From the NCBI RefSeq assembly GCF_014332695.1, contig NZ_MBUA01000029.1, positions 62,001 through 126,000 on the forward strand: DNA of 64,000 nt. The letters run 5' to 3'. Under the pieces are notes generated by a model. It had not been told where the DNA came from. It made no database searches and saw only the letters and a list, made by a program, of their open reading frames with translations. The position numbers were made by a program, and so were the translations under genes. The stretch is from Flavihumibacter stibioxidans. Its GTDB lineage: Bacteria > Bacteroidota > Bacteroidia > Chitinophagales > Chitinophagaceae. Of the stretch, positions 8,547 through 16,654 are shown in pieces (positions within the stretch are counted from its first letter, which is position 1; each line of letters starts with the position of its first letter).

Positions 8547-9790
8547 ACCTCCAGCGCCTGCTCCAGGTCGGCAATCAGGTCCTCCACCCTTTCAACGCCC
8601 ACGCTCAGGCGCACCAGGCCAGGTACAATTCCCAGGGCCAGTTTCTCCTCATCAGGCACATCTGCATGCGTCATAGTGCCCGGATGCTCAGCAAGACTTT
8701 CGGTTCCACCGAGGCTCACCGCCAGTTTGATATGGTGCAGGTGGTTCAGGAATCGAAATGCTCCTTTTTCTCCCCCTTTTATAATAAAACTGATCATGGC
8801 TCCGTTGCCCTTGCACTGCCGTTTAAAGATCGAGTACTGATCTCCGTGAGACTCATCAAGGTGGCCCAGGTATATCACTTTTATCACTTCGGGATGCTGA
8901 ACCAGCCAGTCTGCAATCACTCTGGCATTGGCTTCAGCGGCATTCATACGCAGGCGAAGGGTCTCCAGGCTGCGCAACAGCAACCAGGCAGTATGCGGAT
9001 CAGAATTGGTTCCCATCACCGTACGCATGCGTTTTACCGCGGTCATTAAAGAGGTATTACCCGCTGCAGATCCCGCGATCAGGTCACTGTGTCCGCCCAG
9101 GTATTTGGTGGCGCTGTACAAAACAATATCTGCCCCCAGTTGCAGGGGATGTTGCCAGATAGGACCCATATAGGTATTGTCTACCACGGTCAATACCTGC
9201 TTTTCGGCAGTTGAAAATTGCCTGGCAATATCAGCTGCCATGCGGATATCGATCAGGTCATTGGTAGGATTGGCGGGCGTTTCCACATAAACCATGCGCA
9301 GCCTGGCAGCATGTCCGCTGGCCTGCAACATGTCTATAATCTCATCCCGCTCCATATGTGGCCTGAAACCGATCACTTCCACACCGAATGCGGGTAAAAT
9401 CTGGTGCACAAACTTGTGGGTGCCGCCATAGAGCGGGTTGCTGTAGAGTAAAACATCACCAGGCCGCAGGAAGGCCAGCAGGGTGGTGGAGATGGCGCTC
9501 ATGCCACTAGAAAATACGGCAGCAGCTTCCGCTTCATCCCACAAACGAAGACGATTCTCCAGGATCTCGATACCCGGATTATTGATACGGCTGTAAATCA
9601 GCCCCATGGGTTCATTCTCATGTCCCGGCCGGCCCAGTGCCTTTTCAAAATATGACTTGCCGGCTTCGGCAGACGGAAATACAAAGGTGGATGTCTGGAA
9701 CATCGGGCATTTCACCGCGCCTTCACTCCATTCTGGAAAATAGCCAAACCCCATCATGGCTGTTTCCGGTGCAATCTTTTCGGGTATCAT
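8504..9790 (-). CDS. Cys/Met-metabolism PLP enzyme (cystathionine gamma-synthase / methionine gamma-lyase family)
   Basis: This 428-residue fold-type I PLP enzyme has the family signatures: 'YSRINNPGIEILENRL', 'FSSGMSA' for PLP phosphate binding, 'YVETPANPTNDL', 'VVDNTYMGP' and the PLP lysine in 'YSATKYLGGHSD'. The reaction (gamma-synthase, gamma-lyase or related) cannot be fixed from sequence. I chose the ATG at 9790 rather than an upstream TTG because the extra ten residues look unrelated to the family. An Lrp/AsnC regulator is divergent, a common pairing for amino-acid catabolic lyases. The last dozen residues are encoded by a short direct repeat and may be an acquired tail. Confidence 0.85.
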   Translation of the reverse strand: MIPEKIAPETAMMGFGYFPEWSEGAVKCPMFQTSTFVFPSAEAGKSYFEKALGRPGHENEPMGLIYSRINNPGIEILENRLRLWDEAEAAAVFSSGMSAISTTLLAFLRPGDVLLYSNPLYGGTHKFVHQILPAFGVEVIGFRPHMERDEIIDMLQASGHAARLRMVYVETPANPTNDLIDIRMAADIARQFSTAEKQVLTVVDNTYMGPIWQHPLQLGADIVLYSATKYLGGHSDLIAGSAAGNTSLMTAVKRMRTVMGTNSDPHTAWLLLRSLETLRLRMNAAEANARVIADWLVQHPEVIKVIYLGHLDESHGDQYSIFKRQCKGNGAMISFIIKGGEKGAFRFLNHLHHIKLAVSLGGTESLAEHPGTMTHADVPDEEKLALGIVPGLVRLSVGVERVEDLIADLEQALEVVNSEWSMVKEEKR

Positions 9791-9941
9791 ATGCAAGAAT
9801 TTGAATACAATATCCGGCAAGTGCGAACCTCAGGCAATGACATTTGTCACACCAGAAAACAAATCTCTTTTTACTGGATGACAGGTATATAATTAGAAAT
9901 TATTGCTATTTAAACCTAATTTAATAGAAAATTTAACTGCT

Positions 9942-10412
9942 ATGCATCCCGATAAAACCGATGCAATGATCCTGGAATTATTGCAACATGATGCCCGGCT
10001 GACCAATAAGGAGCTGGCCGACAAGCTGGGGAAAACCATCACCCCCATTTATGAAAGGGTGAAGCGGCTGGAAGCCGAGGGTTTTATAACCGGTTACCAT
10101 GCCCATGTGGACCGCAATAAACTCGGGCGCAAACTGGTTGCCTTTACCAACGTTCAATTGAAACAGCATGCCCGTCAAAAACTGCTGGATTTTGAAAAAT
10201 CAATTGTCCGCTTCGAAGAAGTGATGGAATGTTACCACATGACCGGCTTATACGATTACCTGCTGAAAATTGCGGTGGCCGACATGAACGCTTACCAGGA
10301 CTTCATCGTAAACAAACTTGCCAAGCTGGCCGATATCGGTACGGTCCAAAGCAGTTTCATCATGACCGAAGTCAAACACGAAACCGCCTACAAAATTTCA
10401 CCCGTCGGGTAG
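9942..10412 (+). CDS. Lrp/AsnC-family transcriptional regulator
   Basis: This 156-residue protein has the standard two domains. The N-terminal winged helix (about residues 5-60) contains 'LELLQHDARLTNKELADKLG' and 'YERVKRLEAEGFITGYHA'. The C-terminal RAM ligand domain contains 'VMECYHMTGLYDYLLKIAVADM'. It diverges from the PLP enzyme at 8504-9790 and probably controls it in response to an amino acid. The ATG at 9942 is preferred over the TTG at 9903 because homologues begin about ten residues before the first HTH helix. The last residues, SPVG, and the TAG stop are encoded by a family A palindrome, so the native C-terminus has been replaced. Confidence 0.88.
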   Translation: MHPDKTDAMILELLQHDARLTNKELADKLGKTITPIYERVKRLEAEGFITGYHAHVDRNKLGRKLVAFTNVQLKQHARQKLLDFEKSIVRFEEVMECYHMTGLYDYLLKIAVADMNAYQDFIVNKLAKLADIGTVQSSFIMTEVKHETAYKISPVG

Positions 10413-10441
10413 CACCCGTCGGGTGGCACCCGACGGGTGAA
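10397..10441. repeat. Family A palindromic repeat, copy 3 (three units)
   Basis: Three 13-bp units in a row, CACCCGTCGGGTA, CACCCGTCGGGTG and CACCCGACGGGTG, are joined by single G bases. This is the only three-unit copy in the window. It shows that the 14-bp step (unit plus G) is the building block. The variant A in the first unit creates the TAG that ends the Lrp gene. Confidence 0.9.
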
Positions 10442-10450
10442 CAGGTATCA

Positions 10451-13400
10451 TCAGGAGAACAGATACCGCAGGTCGTCCTCGCTGAGTTGTTTGATAAACC
10501 CTTCGTCCTCGGTTATGAGGGCATCGGACAGGGATCGTTTCCGTTGCTGCAGCTCCACAATCTTCTCTTCAATACTGTCCTTGCAGATCATCTGGTAGGC
10601 AAATACGTTTTTCGTTTGCCCGATCCGGTAAGCCCGGTCAATGGCTTGCTGCTGCACCGCAGTATTCCACCAGGGATCCACCAGGAACACATAATCGGCC
10701 GCTGTGAGGGTCAGACCGGTATTTCCTGCCTTCAGGCTGATCAGAAAAATATTCACTTCATTACCCGGCTCCTGGAATTGCGCCACCAGCTCACTTCTCC
10801 GGGCCGGGGGCGTTTCACCGTCAAAATGGTAATAGGAGAGTCCCGCCCGCTGGCAGGCATCGCCCAACAAACGCAACATCCCTTTGAACTGGGAAAAGAC
10901 CAGCACCTTATTGGTTCGCAGGTTATATTGTAATTCTTCCAGCAGCACTTCTGCCTTAACGGAGGACATACCCGCCCGACTGGAGGCCATCCCGGCCAAA
11001 CCATCTCCCGAATCGCCACCATCTTTCAGCAATTGCGGTGCAGCACAGATCTGCCGCAACTTCTGCATTCCCTGCAGGATGGATAGCTTGCTTTTCCCTA
11101 ACCCCTCATTCCTGATGTTCAGGAACAGGCTGTCCCGGATCTGCCCCCTTGTCTCCTCATACAATGCCTTCTGCTCCGGCCCCATTTCACACCAGAGTAC
11201 CTGTTCGGTTTTAGGCGGCAGATCTGTTGCCACCTGCTGTTTGGTGCGACGAAGTACAAAGGGCGCGGTCAACTGCTGCAGCGCTTTGATCTTTTCCTCA
11301 CTGTGCTCCCGGTCAATCGGATTGGCATATTCCTTCCTGAAAAATTCCGCGCCCCCAAACAAACCAGGTACCAGGAACTGCAACTGTGCATATAGGTCAA
11401 AAGTGTTGTTCATCACGGGCGTACCACTCAGGGCGATCTTCGCGCCTGCCTGCAACTGGTAAACCGCCCTTGTTACCTGGGCAGAAGGGTTCTTGATCGT
11501 ATGGCTTTCATCCAGTACGGCTGTATCCCAATGCACTACCTGTAACTGGTCAAAATCGGATCGCAGGGTGCCATAGCTGGTAATCAACACAGCAGAACCC
11601 GAGTCAGCAAAAGCCTGCATATTCCTGGTATTGCCATGATATACATACGACTTCAGCGAAGGAGCGAATTTCTCCAGTTCCAGGCGCCAGTTATGCATCA
11701 GGCTGGCGGGACAAACAATGAGTGCCGGCGATTTCACCCGTCGGGTGGCACCCGACGGGTGAAGGGTCTCCGAAGGGAGGTCCGCACCCGGAGCACCCAG
11801 CCTGTGCGCTATAAAACAGATGGTCTGCAGGGTTTTACCGAGACCCATATCATCGGCCAGGCAGGCGCCCGCACCAATCTCGGACAGCAGGCAGATCCAC
11901 TCAAACCCTTTTTGCTGGTAGGGCCTGAGATGGGCTTTCACGATCGAAGGCACCGGCACCAGGGCCTCTTCGCTTTGCTGCCATTGCTGCCAGCGCTTCC
12001 ACCAGGCCGAATCAATTGCCCGTCTCGCCGCATCAGCCCCAAAATCCGAACCGTAACCAGAACCATTACCCACTCCGGCAGGAGATCCATTACCCATCGC
12101 CCCAACAGACCCATTACCCGTTCCCTTTACCGATTCACCCACCATATCCCCAACCGAACTGCCCGAAACCATTTCCTCCCCAGCCGGCCGCCCATCACCG
12201 CGCACCCTTTCCAGTCCCAGCAAAATCCACTGCGGCACCACCACTTCATTTTTAACTATCCTGCCATGCTTGATGATGGCACTGTACTGTGCCAGCCATT
12301 CCTCCGTCAGCACCGCAATGGAGTGATCCTTCAGCAGCAGGCTCTTAACACCAGCCAGCAATAATTTCTGCAGTTCAAACAAGGGCACATCTTCCTTTCC
12401 AAAGCGAAGGTTCATGTGAAGGTGCAGGTTGCTGCCAACGGTCCTGATCAGCCGAACCTCCGTTTCAGGCGCAAATGGCGAATACCTGAAATGACGCAGC
12501 ATCTCCATGCCCAGTAACTCCACATTTTCTTCCAGCAGCCGATGGTACACTTTAAGGAACCAATGCTTTTTCTTCGCTTCCGCGAAAGGCAGGTTGAACA
12601 CCCCGTTTAACTGCCTGGAAAAATTCGGGTGCAGTGATTGCAGCTGGTCGTGAAAGACCTGCTCCTTTTCGCGGTTTCGCTTCACCACATATACTTCACC
12701 GTTACGGGTAAACTCCTCGCTGTGCTGCCAGGGACCTTCCACCCAGAATCCATCGTAGTTCCAGCGCGGCGTAAGCATCAGGAAACTGCCGCTGATCTCG
12801 CTGAGGTAAATGGCATTTACCGGATCAACCTCCACTACCTGCCTGTTCAGCAGGGAGCCCATTTCGATTTCATACCGTTCCGATTCGAGTCGTTTCAGCA
12901 CATGCTCTGAAAAACCCGGCGCATCATGTGCATATGCAGAAGGGTCATTGGCCGACAACCATTGAAGGGTCAGGTAATCGGGCATCGTCAGCAAAAAATA
13001 TTCGCGCTCCAGCTGAAGGAAAAAATATTCGCGATGGAAATCTGCCAGTGGCCTCACTGTATCGCCTAACCGAATAAACACCTGTAACGACAAAGCTCCG
13101 TCTTCCTCACGGCAAACCTTAAACGAAACAGTCGGAACAAGATCAACCAGTACACATCCTCCAGTCAGGTGATTACCTGTCGTGGGGTTCACGGTCTGGT
13201 GATACCACCGCAACTCAGCGGTATGGGGCAATAACTGGCAAAAAAACTGGTGAACCTGCCGGATGAAGGAACGATCTATATATGCGGTTAGGGAAGTGCC
13301 GGCTTTTTGTCTGGCATGCGTGCGGGTCAGCTCTGCAATGGATTGTTTCAGGGCTTCATCACCCAATGCCACCAGGGCCTGCCGTGCCACGGAAGGCAAA

Positions 13401-13561
13401 AACCCGAAATATTTTTCCACAACCGCCGGCTCCAGCTGTTCGCGGGCATAATCCACCCCCCGCGGCCCCTTTGTGATATGGAATGCTTCCAGGGGCGACC
13501 AGCGCTGCCGCAGCCGGACAGGTTTAAGAAATAAGGCTGTCTTTTGATCCGGTTTCATCAT
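10451..13561 (-). CDS. SNF2-family DNA-dependent ATPase (helicase-like), no SWIM finger
   Basis: This 1036-residue protein has a bacterial SNF2-associated N-terminal region (about 1-440), a low-complexity Gly/Asn/Ser linker (about 460-520) and then the two RecA-like motor domains. Motif I is 'LADDMGLGKT', motif II 'LDESHTIKNP', motif III 'ALSGTPVMN' and motif VI 'QQAIDRAYRIGQTKN'. Such proteins translocate on duplex DNA without strand separation. A family A palindrome is in frame between motifs I and Ia (residues HPSGATRRV), in a surface loop. A GTG at 13582 is possible, but the ATG at 13561 lies just past a TATATTTG box. A related ATPase is at 49417-53178. Confidence 0.9.
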   Translation of the reverse strand: MMKPDQKTALFLKPVRLRQRWSPLEAFHITKGPRGVDYAREQLEPAVVEKYFGFLPSVARQALVALGDEALKQSIAELTRTHARQKAGTSLTAYIDRSFIRQVHQFFCQLLPHTAELRWYHQTVNPTTGNHLTGGCVLVDLVPTVSFKVCREEDGALSLQVFIRLGDTVRPLADFHREYFFLQLEREYFLLTMPDYLTLQWLSANDPSAYAHDAPGFSEHVLKRLESERYEIEMGSLLNRQVVEVDPVNAIYLSEISGSFLMLTPRWNYDGFWVEGPWQHSEEFTRNGEVYVVKRNREKEQVFHDQLQSLHPNFSRQLNGVFNLPFAEAKKKHWFLKVYHRLLEENVELLGMEMLRHFRYSPFAPETEVRLIRTVGSNLHLHMNLRFGKEDVPLFELQKLLLAGVKSLLLKDHSIAVLTEEWLAQYSAIIKHGRIVKNEVVVPQWILLGLERVRGDGRPAGEEMVSGSSVGDMVGESVKGTGNGSVGAMGNGSPAGVGNGSGYGSDFGADAARRAIDSAWWKRWQQWQQSEEALVPVPSIVKAHLRPYQQKGFEWICLLSEIGAGACLADDMGLGKTLQTICFIAHRLGAPGADLPSETLHPSGATRRVKSPALIVCPASLMHNWRLELEKFAPSLKSYVYHGNTRNMQAFADSGSAVLITSYGTLRSDFDQLQVVHWDTAVLDESHTIKNPSAQVTRAVYQLQAGAKIALSGTPVMNNTFDLYAQLQFLVPGLFGGAEFFRKEYANPIDREHSEEKIKALQQLTAPFVLRRTKQQVATDLPPKTEQVLWCEMGPEQKALYEETRGQIRDSLFLNIRNEGLGKSKLSILQGMQKLRQICAAPQLLKDGGDSGDGLAGMASSRAGMSSVKAEVLLEELQYNLRTNKVLVFSQFKGMLRLLGDACQRAGLSYYHFDGETPPARRSELVAQFQEPGNEVNIFLISLKAGNTGLTLTAADYVFLVDPWWNTAVQQQAIDRAYRIGQTKNVFAYQMICKDSIEEKIVELQQRKRSLSDALITEDEGFIKQLSEDDLRYLFS
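11733..11763. repeat. Family A palindromic repeat, copy 4, in frame inside the SNF2 gene
   Basis: A canonical 31-nt copy lies inside the coding sequence and is read on the minus strand as HPSGATRRVK. In the paralogous SNF2 protein (49417-53178) the same place, between 'GLGKT' and 'VVCPTTL', is about 17 residues shorter. This points to an insertion into a loop that tolerated it. Confidence 0.92.
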
Positions 13562-13569
13562 AGAGGGCG

Positions 13570-13577
13570 CAAATATA
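13570..13577 (-). promoter_or_regulatory. -7 promoter box of the SNF2 gene
   Basis: TATATTTG on the minus strand matches the Bacteroidota -7 consensus TAnnTTTG. It ends only 8 bases before the ATG at 13561, which implies a very short or absent leader. Confidence 0.5.
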
Positions 13578-13784
13578 AGCACCTCAGATCAGAGGCTTCT
13601 ACCCAAATACGCTCACGCCGAATTCATTATGCACCTTCCGGATCTCTTCATCAGTTTGCCCCGCTCACTTACCCGCCGGCCTTCCAGTTTAAACAATATC
13701 GGCGGCAATACCCGGCGAAGCTGTTTGATGGTTCGCATACGATTTAAACCGGTAGAAAGGGAAATGGTTGCGGGAGGCATTCCG

Positions 13785-13792
13785 TACCTTTG
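13785..13792 (+). promoter_or_regulatory. -7 promoter box of the aminotransferase gene
   Basis: TACCTTTG matches TAnnTTTG and lies 18 bases upstream of the ATG at 13811. No clear -33 TTG at the usual spacing was found. Confidence 0.55.
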
Positions 13793-13810
13793 CCCCGCTA
13801 AAAACTTGCT

Positions 13811-15067
13811 ATGAAACTAAGTCAATTGTCTGAAACCCTCATCGGCTCCGAAATCGTGAAACTGGGTGGTGAGATCCGCGAAAAGATCCGGCAGGGGGAA
13901 CAGATCTACAATTTTACCGTGGGAGATTTCGACCCGGCAGTGTTCCCGATCCCAAAGGAACTTGAAAACGAGATCGTTGAAGCCTACCGCCAGCATTTCA
14001 CCAACTACCCCATCGCCGAAGGAAACCTTGATCTTCGAAACGAGATCGCCGCTTTTACCAGGGAATGGGAGGGACTCGATTACAAACCCGAAGAATTCCA
14101 GATTGCTGCAGGCGGCCGGCCACTGATCTATGCCTTGTTCCGCGCAGTGGTAGACCCCGGGGAGAAAGTGGTATACGCCGTACCTTCCTGGAACAACAAC
14201 CACTATACCCATTTTGTAGAAGGAGAACATGTGGTGGTGGAAGCAGGTCCTGATACCAATTTCATGCCCCGTGCGGAAGACCTGGCACCCCACCTGAAAG
14301 GCGCCTCCCTCCTGGCACTTTGTTCGCCCCAGAATCCGACCGGTACGGTTTTCACCAAAGAAGAACTGGAAAAGATCTGCGACCTGGTGCTGGCAGAAAA
14401 CGCATCCCGCGCAGAAGGGGATAAGAAACTGATTGTGATGTACGACCAGATGTACTGGCACCTCACTTATGGTGGCATACAACATTATAACCCTGTTTCC
14501 CTGAGGCCGGAAATGCGCCAATACACTGTTTTCATTGATGCCATCAGCAAGGTATTCGCCGCTACCGGGGTTAGGGTGGGATGGAGTTTCGGTCCTGCAA
14601 TCCTCATCAGTAAAATGAAGGCAATCCTTACACACGTTGGGGCCTGGGCACCCATGGCAGAACAGAAAGCGCTGGCAAAATTCCTGCAACAGAAGGAAGC
14701 CATCCAGCAATACCTGTCGCATTTCAAATCAGAAGTGGAGACCAGGTTGCGCAGTATTTATGAGGGATTGATCGCCCTGAAGTCAGCCGGCTATAAGGTG
14801 GATGCCATCACTCCGCAGGCGGCCATCTACCTGACAATCAGGATCGACCTGGCAGGAAAAACAACTGCCGAAGGAAAACTGCTGGAAAATCAGGCGGATG
14901 TTACCAGCTACCTGCTCAACGAAGCAAGGCTGGCGGTGGTACCATTTTATGCATTTGGCGCTGCCAATACTTCGCCATGGTATCGCCTGAGTGTGGGAAC
15001 CTGTAAAAAAGAAGACATAAAAGGTATGCTGGATAGCCTTGAAAAAGCGCTCAGCAAACTGCACTAG
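13811..15067 (+). CDS. Class I/II PLP-dependent aminotransferase (aspartate-aminotransferase-like)
   Basis: This 418-residue fold-type I aminotransferase has a substrate-side segment 'NFTVGDFDP' near residue 35 and 'NYPIAEGNLDLRNEIA' around 75. The PLP-ring-binding segment is 'SPQNPTGTVF', the Asp/Tyr pair lies in 'MYDQMYWHL', and the Schiff-base lysine is K247 in 'DAISKVFAATGVRVGW'. The C-terminal arginine that binds the substrate carboxylate is in 'WYRLSVGTC'. It probably transfers amino groups between an amino acid and 2-oxoglutarate, but the substrate is undetermined. It is a single-gene unit with its own -7 box and a strong terminator. Confidence 0.88.
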   Translation: MKLSQLSETLIGSEIVKLGGEIREKIRQGEQIYNFTVGDFDPAVFPIPKELENEIVEAYRQHFTNYPIAEGNLDLRNEIAAFTREWEGLDYKPEEFQIAAGGRPLIYALFRAVVDPGEKVVYAVPSWNNNHYTHFVEGEHVVVEAGPDTNFMPRAEDLAPHLKGASLLALCSPQNPTGTVFTKEELEKICDLVLAENASRAEGDKKLIVMYDQMYWHLTYGGIQHYNPVSLRPEMRQYTVFIDAISKVFAATGVRVGWSFGPAILISKMKAILTHVGAWAPMAEQKALAKFLQQKEAIQQYLSHFKSEVETRLRSIYEGLIALKSAGYKVDAITPQAAIYLTIRIDLAGKTTAEGKLLENQADVTSYLLNEARLAVVPFYAFGAANTSPWYRLSVGTCKKEDIKGMLDSLEKALSKLH

Positions 15068-15081
15068 TTTGAGTGTACGTA

Positions 15082-15110
15082 AAAAGCCACCTATTATGGG
15101 TGGCTTTTAT
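15082..15110 (+). terminator. Intrinsic terminator after the aminotransferase gene
   Basis: Stem AAAAGCCACC (15082-15091) pairs with GGTGGCTTTT (15099-15108), with a 7-nt loop and flanking T/A tracts. It would work in both directions between convergent genes. Confidence 0.88.
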
Positions 15111-15127
15111 TTATTCACTTGCCGTGA

Positions 15128-15373
15128 TTAATTCTTGTTATTGAGAAAAACGAAAGCAGGTTCTCCCGAAGAGATCAGTTTCATTATCTTCCAGGGGTCG
15201 TTGTAAACACGAAACTTATTACAGTCTATCGCCTCATATACAGTGGCAAAAGTATCCTGTGTCTCAACACTGATCAAGAGCTTGTTTAATTGAGCCAGCT
15301 CTTTTTCCATCGCCTCCTCATTGTTACGGGCGTGTTTTACAAGAACCAACAAATCCCTGTTTGGTGCTTTCAT
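15128..15373 (-). CDS. Small hypothetical protein (81 aa)
   Basis: Not recognised. The 81-residue product has no signal peptide or membrane segment. It is charged, with a helical first half (RDLLVLVKHARNNEEAMEKE) and a mixed second half ending 'GEPAFVFLNNKN'. The ATG at 15373 begins 11 bases after the stop of a 42-codon lipoprotein gene on the same strand, so the two are probably co-transcribed. It ends next to a bidirectional terminator. A small cytoplasmic partner is possible, but nothing in the sequence fixes a role. Confidence 0.6.
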   Translation of the reverse strand: MKAPNRDLLVLVKHARNNEEAMEKELAQLNKLLISVETQDTFATVYEAIDCNKFRVYNDPWKIMKLISSGEPAFVFLNNKN

Positions 15374-15384
15374 TTCATCAGATT

Positions 15385-15513
15385 TTAATAACCAACATAG
15401 CCTTTATTCATGTTGCATCCGCAGCCTTTGTTACTGAGCCTGCTGCCACTGCAGCTTGCGGCAACACTACTAATCATTATTACCAGAACGACGTATATCA
15501 GCGTCTTCTTCAT
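15385..15513 (-). CDS. Very small lipoprotein-like protein (42 aa)
   Basis: ATG at 15513 and TAA at 15387-15385 enclose 42 codons. The peptide has a lysine-rich start (MKKT), a hydrophobic stretch (LIYVVLVIMISSVAAS) and then SCSGSRLSNKGCGCN, giving a candidate lipidated cysteine at residue 21 followed by a short Cys/Gly/Asn-rich tail. Tiny lipoproteins of this form are common and usually unannotated in Bacteroidota. It lies 11 bp upstream of the 81-residue gene, in the same direction, and divergent from the glycosyltransferase. The function is unknown; evidence is the open frame, the signal-like region and the operon spacing. Confidence 0.55.
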   Translation of the reverse strand: MKKTLIYVVLVIMISSVAASCSGSRLSNKGCGCNMNKGYVGY

Positions 15514-15563
15514 ACTTTAGATTTTCAATTTAAACTTATTTTCAGTAAAAAAAGTATTTAGGA

Positions 15564-16607
15564 TTGAGCCAATTTTCAAATTTTCCTAAAATATTTTCAC
15601 CCGGCACCCAGATACTGGTAGCTCCTCTTGACTGGGGATTAGGTCATGCAACAAGATGTATCCCACTAATCAGTCACCTGCTTAATAACCTGGATGCCAA
15701 AGTTTTAGTTGCCGCTGAAGGTCCACAAAAGGCAATCATTACGGAAGCTTTTCCCGGGATCAGGTTCCTTTCACCACCTCCTTACCATATAAAATATCAC
15801 AAAAACCGAGCCGCAACCATAGCCGGTTTGGTGCTTTCAATACCCCGGATCGTTCGTATTATCCGCCGGGAAGCGGCCTGGTTAAAGGATGTTGTCGACA
15901 CCGAAAGAATCGAGGCCGTCATCAGTGACAACCGGTATGGACTGAGCCATCCGGCCATTCCTTCATTCCTGGTTACACACCAGCTGATGGTAAAAACCCC
16001 GTTTGGTGCCTGGGCCGACAGGCTGGTGCAACGCTCCCTGTATCAATGGATCAACCGGTTCACGGAATGCTGGGTTCCTGATTTCGAATCGGGGCAGGGC
16101 CTTGCCGGTGAACTTTCCCATCCTTCCACCATGCCGGGCATTCCCGTAAAATATCTCGGTCCGCTCAGCCGCCTGAGCAATCGTGTACCCAACGGAGAGA
16201 CCCGGCTCCTGGTACTGCTCTCTGGTCCCGAGCCGCAACGCACCCTGCTTGAAAAAGAAGTCATCCGCCAGTGGAACGCAAATCCGGGACAATCCATGGT
16301 TCTGGTCAGAGGCCTGCCAGATAGTGGCGGAGGCTTTTTAAAATTGCCGGAAATACCCAATGCAACCATTTACAATCATTTACCGGCGGATAAGCTTTCA
16401 CAGGAAGTGGCCAATGCCCAAAGCATCCTTTGCCGCAGCGGCTACAGCACCATCATGGACCTTCTGCCCCTTGGAAAGAGGTGTTTTATGGTTCCCACAC
16501 CCGGACAAACCGAGCAGGAATACCTGGCCGGATGGTTGTCTTCCCAGGGTAAGATAACCGCCATCCGCCAGGACCGGCTTAACCTGTCTGACATCCTGCA
16601 TACCTGA
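15564..16607 (+). CDS. MurG-like glycosyltransferase (GT-B fold)
   Basis: This 347-residue GT-B protein begins 'ILVAPLDWGLGHATRCIPLI', which corresponds to the glycine-rich nucleotide-sugar/acceptor loop of MurG and related UDP-glycosyltransferases. The C-terminal donor-binding half contains 'LLVLLSGPEPQRTLLEK' and 'ILCRSGYSTIMDLLPLGKRCFMVPTPGQTEQEYLA', where the SG.ST-type loop and the Q-E residues would contact the sugar nucleotide. It is annotated in relatives as a glycosyltransferase of unknown acceptor. The frame has no ATG before the conserved start, so the TTG at 15564 is used. It is divergent from the small lipoprotein pair. Confidence 0.8.
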   Translation: MSQFSNFPKIFSPGTQILVAPLDWGLGHATRCIPLISHLLNNLDAKVLVAAEGPQKAIITEAFPGIRFLSPPPYHIKYHKNRAATIAGLVLSIPRIVRIIRREAAWLKDVVDTERIEAVISDNRYGLSHPAIPSFLVTHQLMVKTPFGAWADRLVQRSLYQWINRFTECWVPDFESGQGLAGELSHPSTMPGIPVKYLGPLSRLSNRVPNGETRLLVLLSGPEPQRTLLEKEVIRQWNANPGQSMVLVRGLPDSGGGFLKLPEIPNATIYNHLPADKLSQEVANAQSILCRSGYSTIMDLLPLGKRCFMVPTPGQTEQEYLAGWLSSQGKITAIRQDRLNLSDILHT

Positions 16608-16636
16608 GAATACCCATCTGCCTTCTCTTTCCCCCC

Positions 16637-16644
16637 TATCTTTG
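16637..16644 (+). promoter_or_regulatory. -7 promoter box of the EamA transporter gene
   Basis: TATCTTTG matches TAnnTTTG and lies 10 bases upstream of the TTG start at 16655. This supports that start and a very short leader. Confidence 0.55.
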
Positions 16645-16654
16645 CGCAAAAAAT

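Noticed and set aside
10229-10933. A 234-codon plus-strand frame overlapping the Lrp end
   Set aside because: It overlaps two well-supported genes in other frames and crosses a repeat; the product has no recognisable features.
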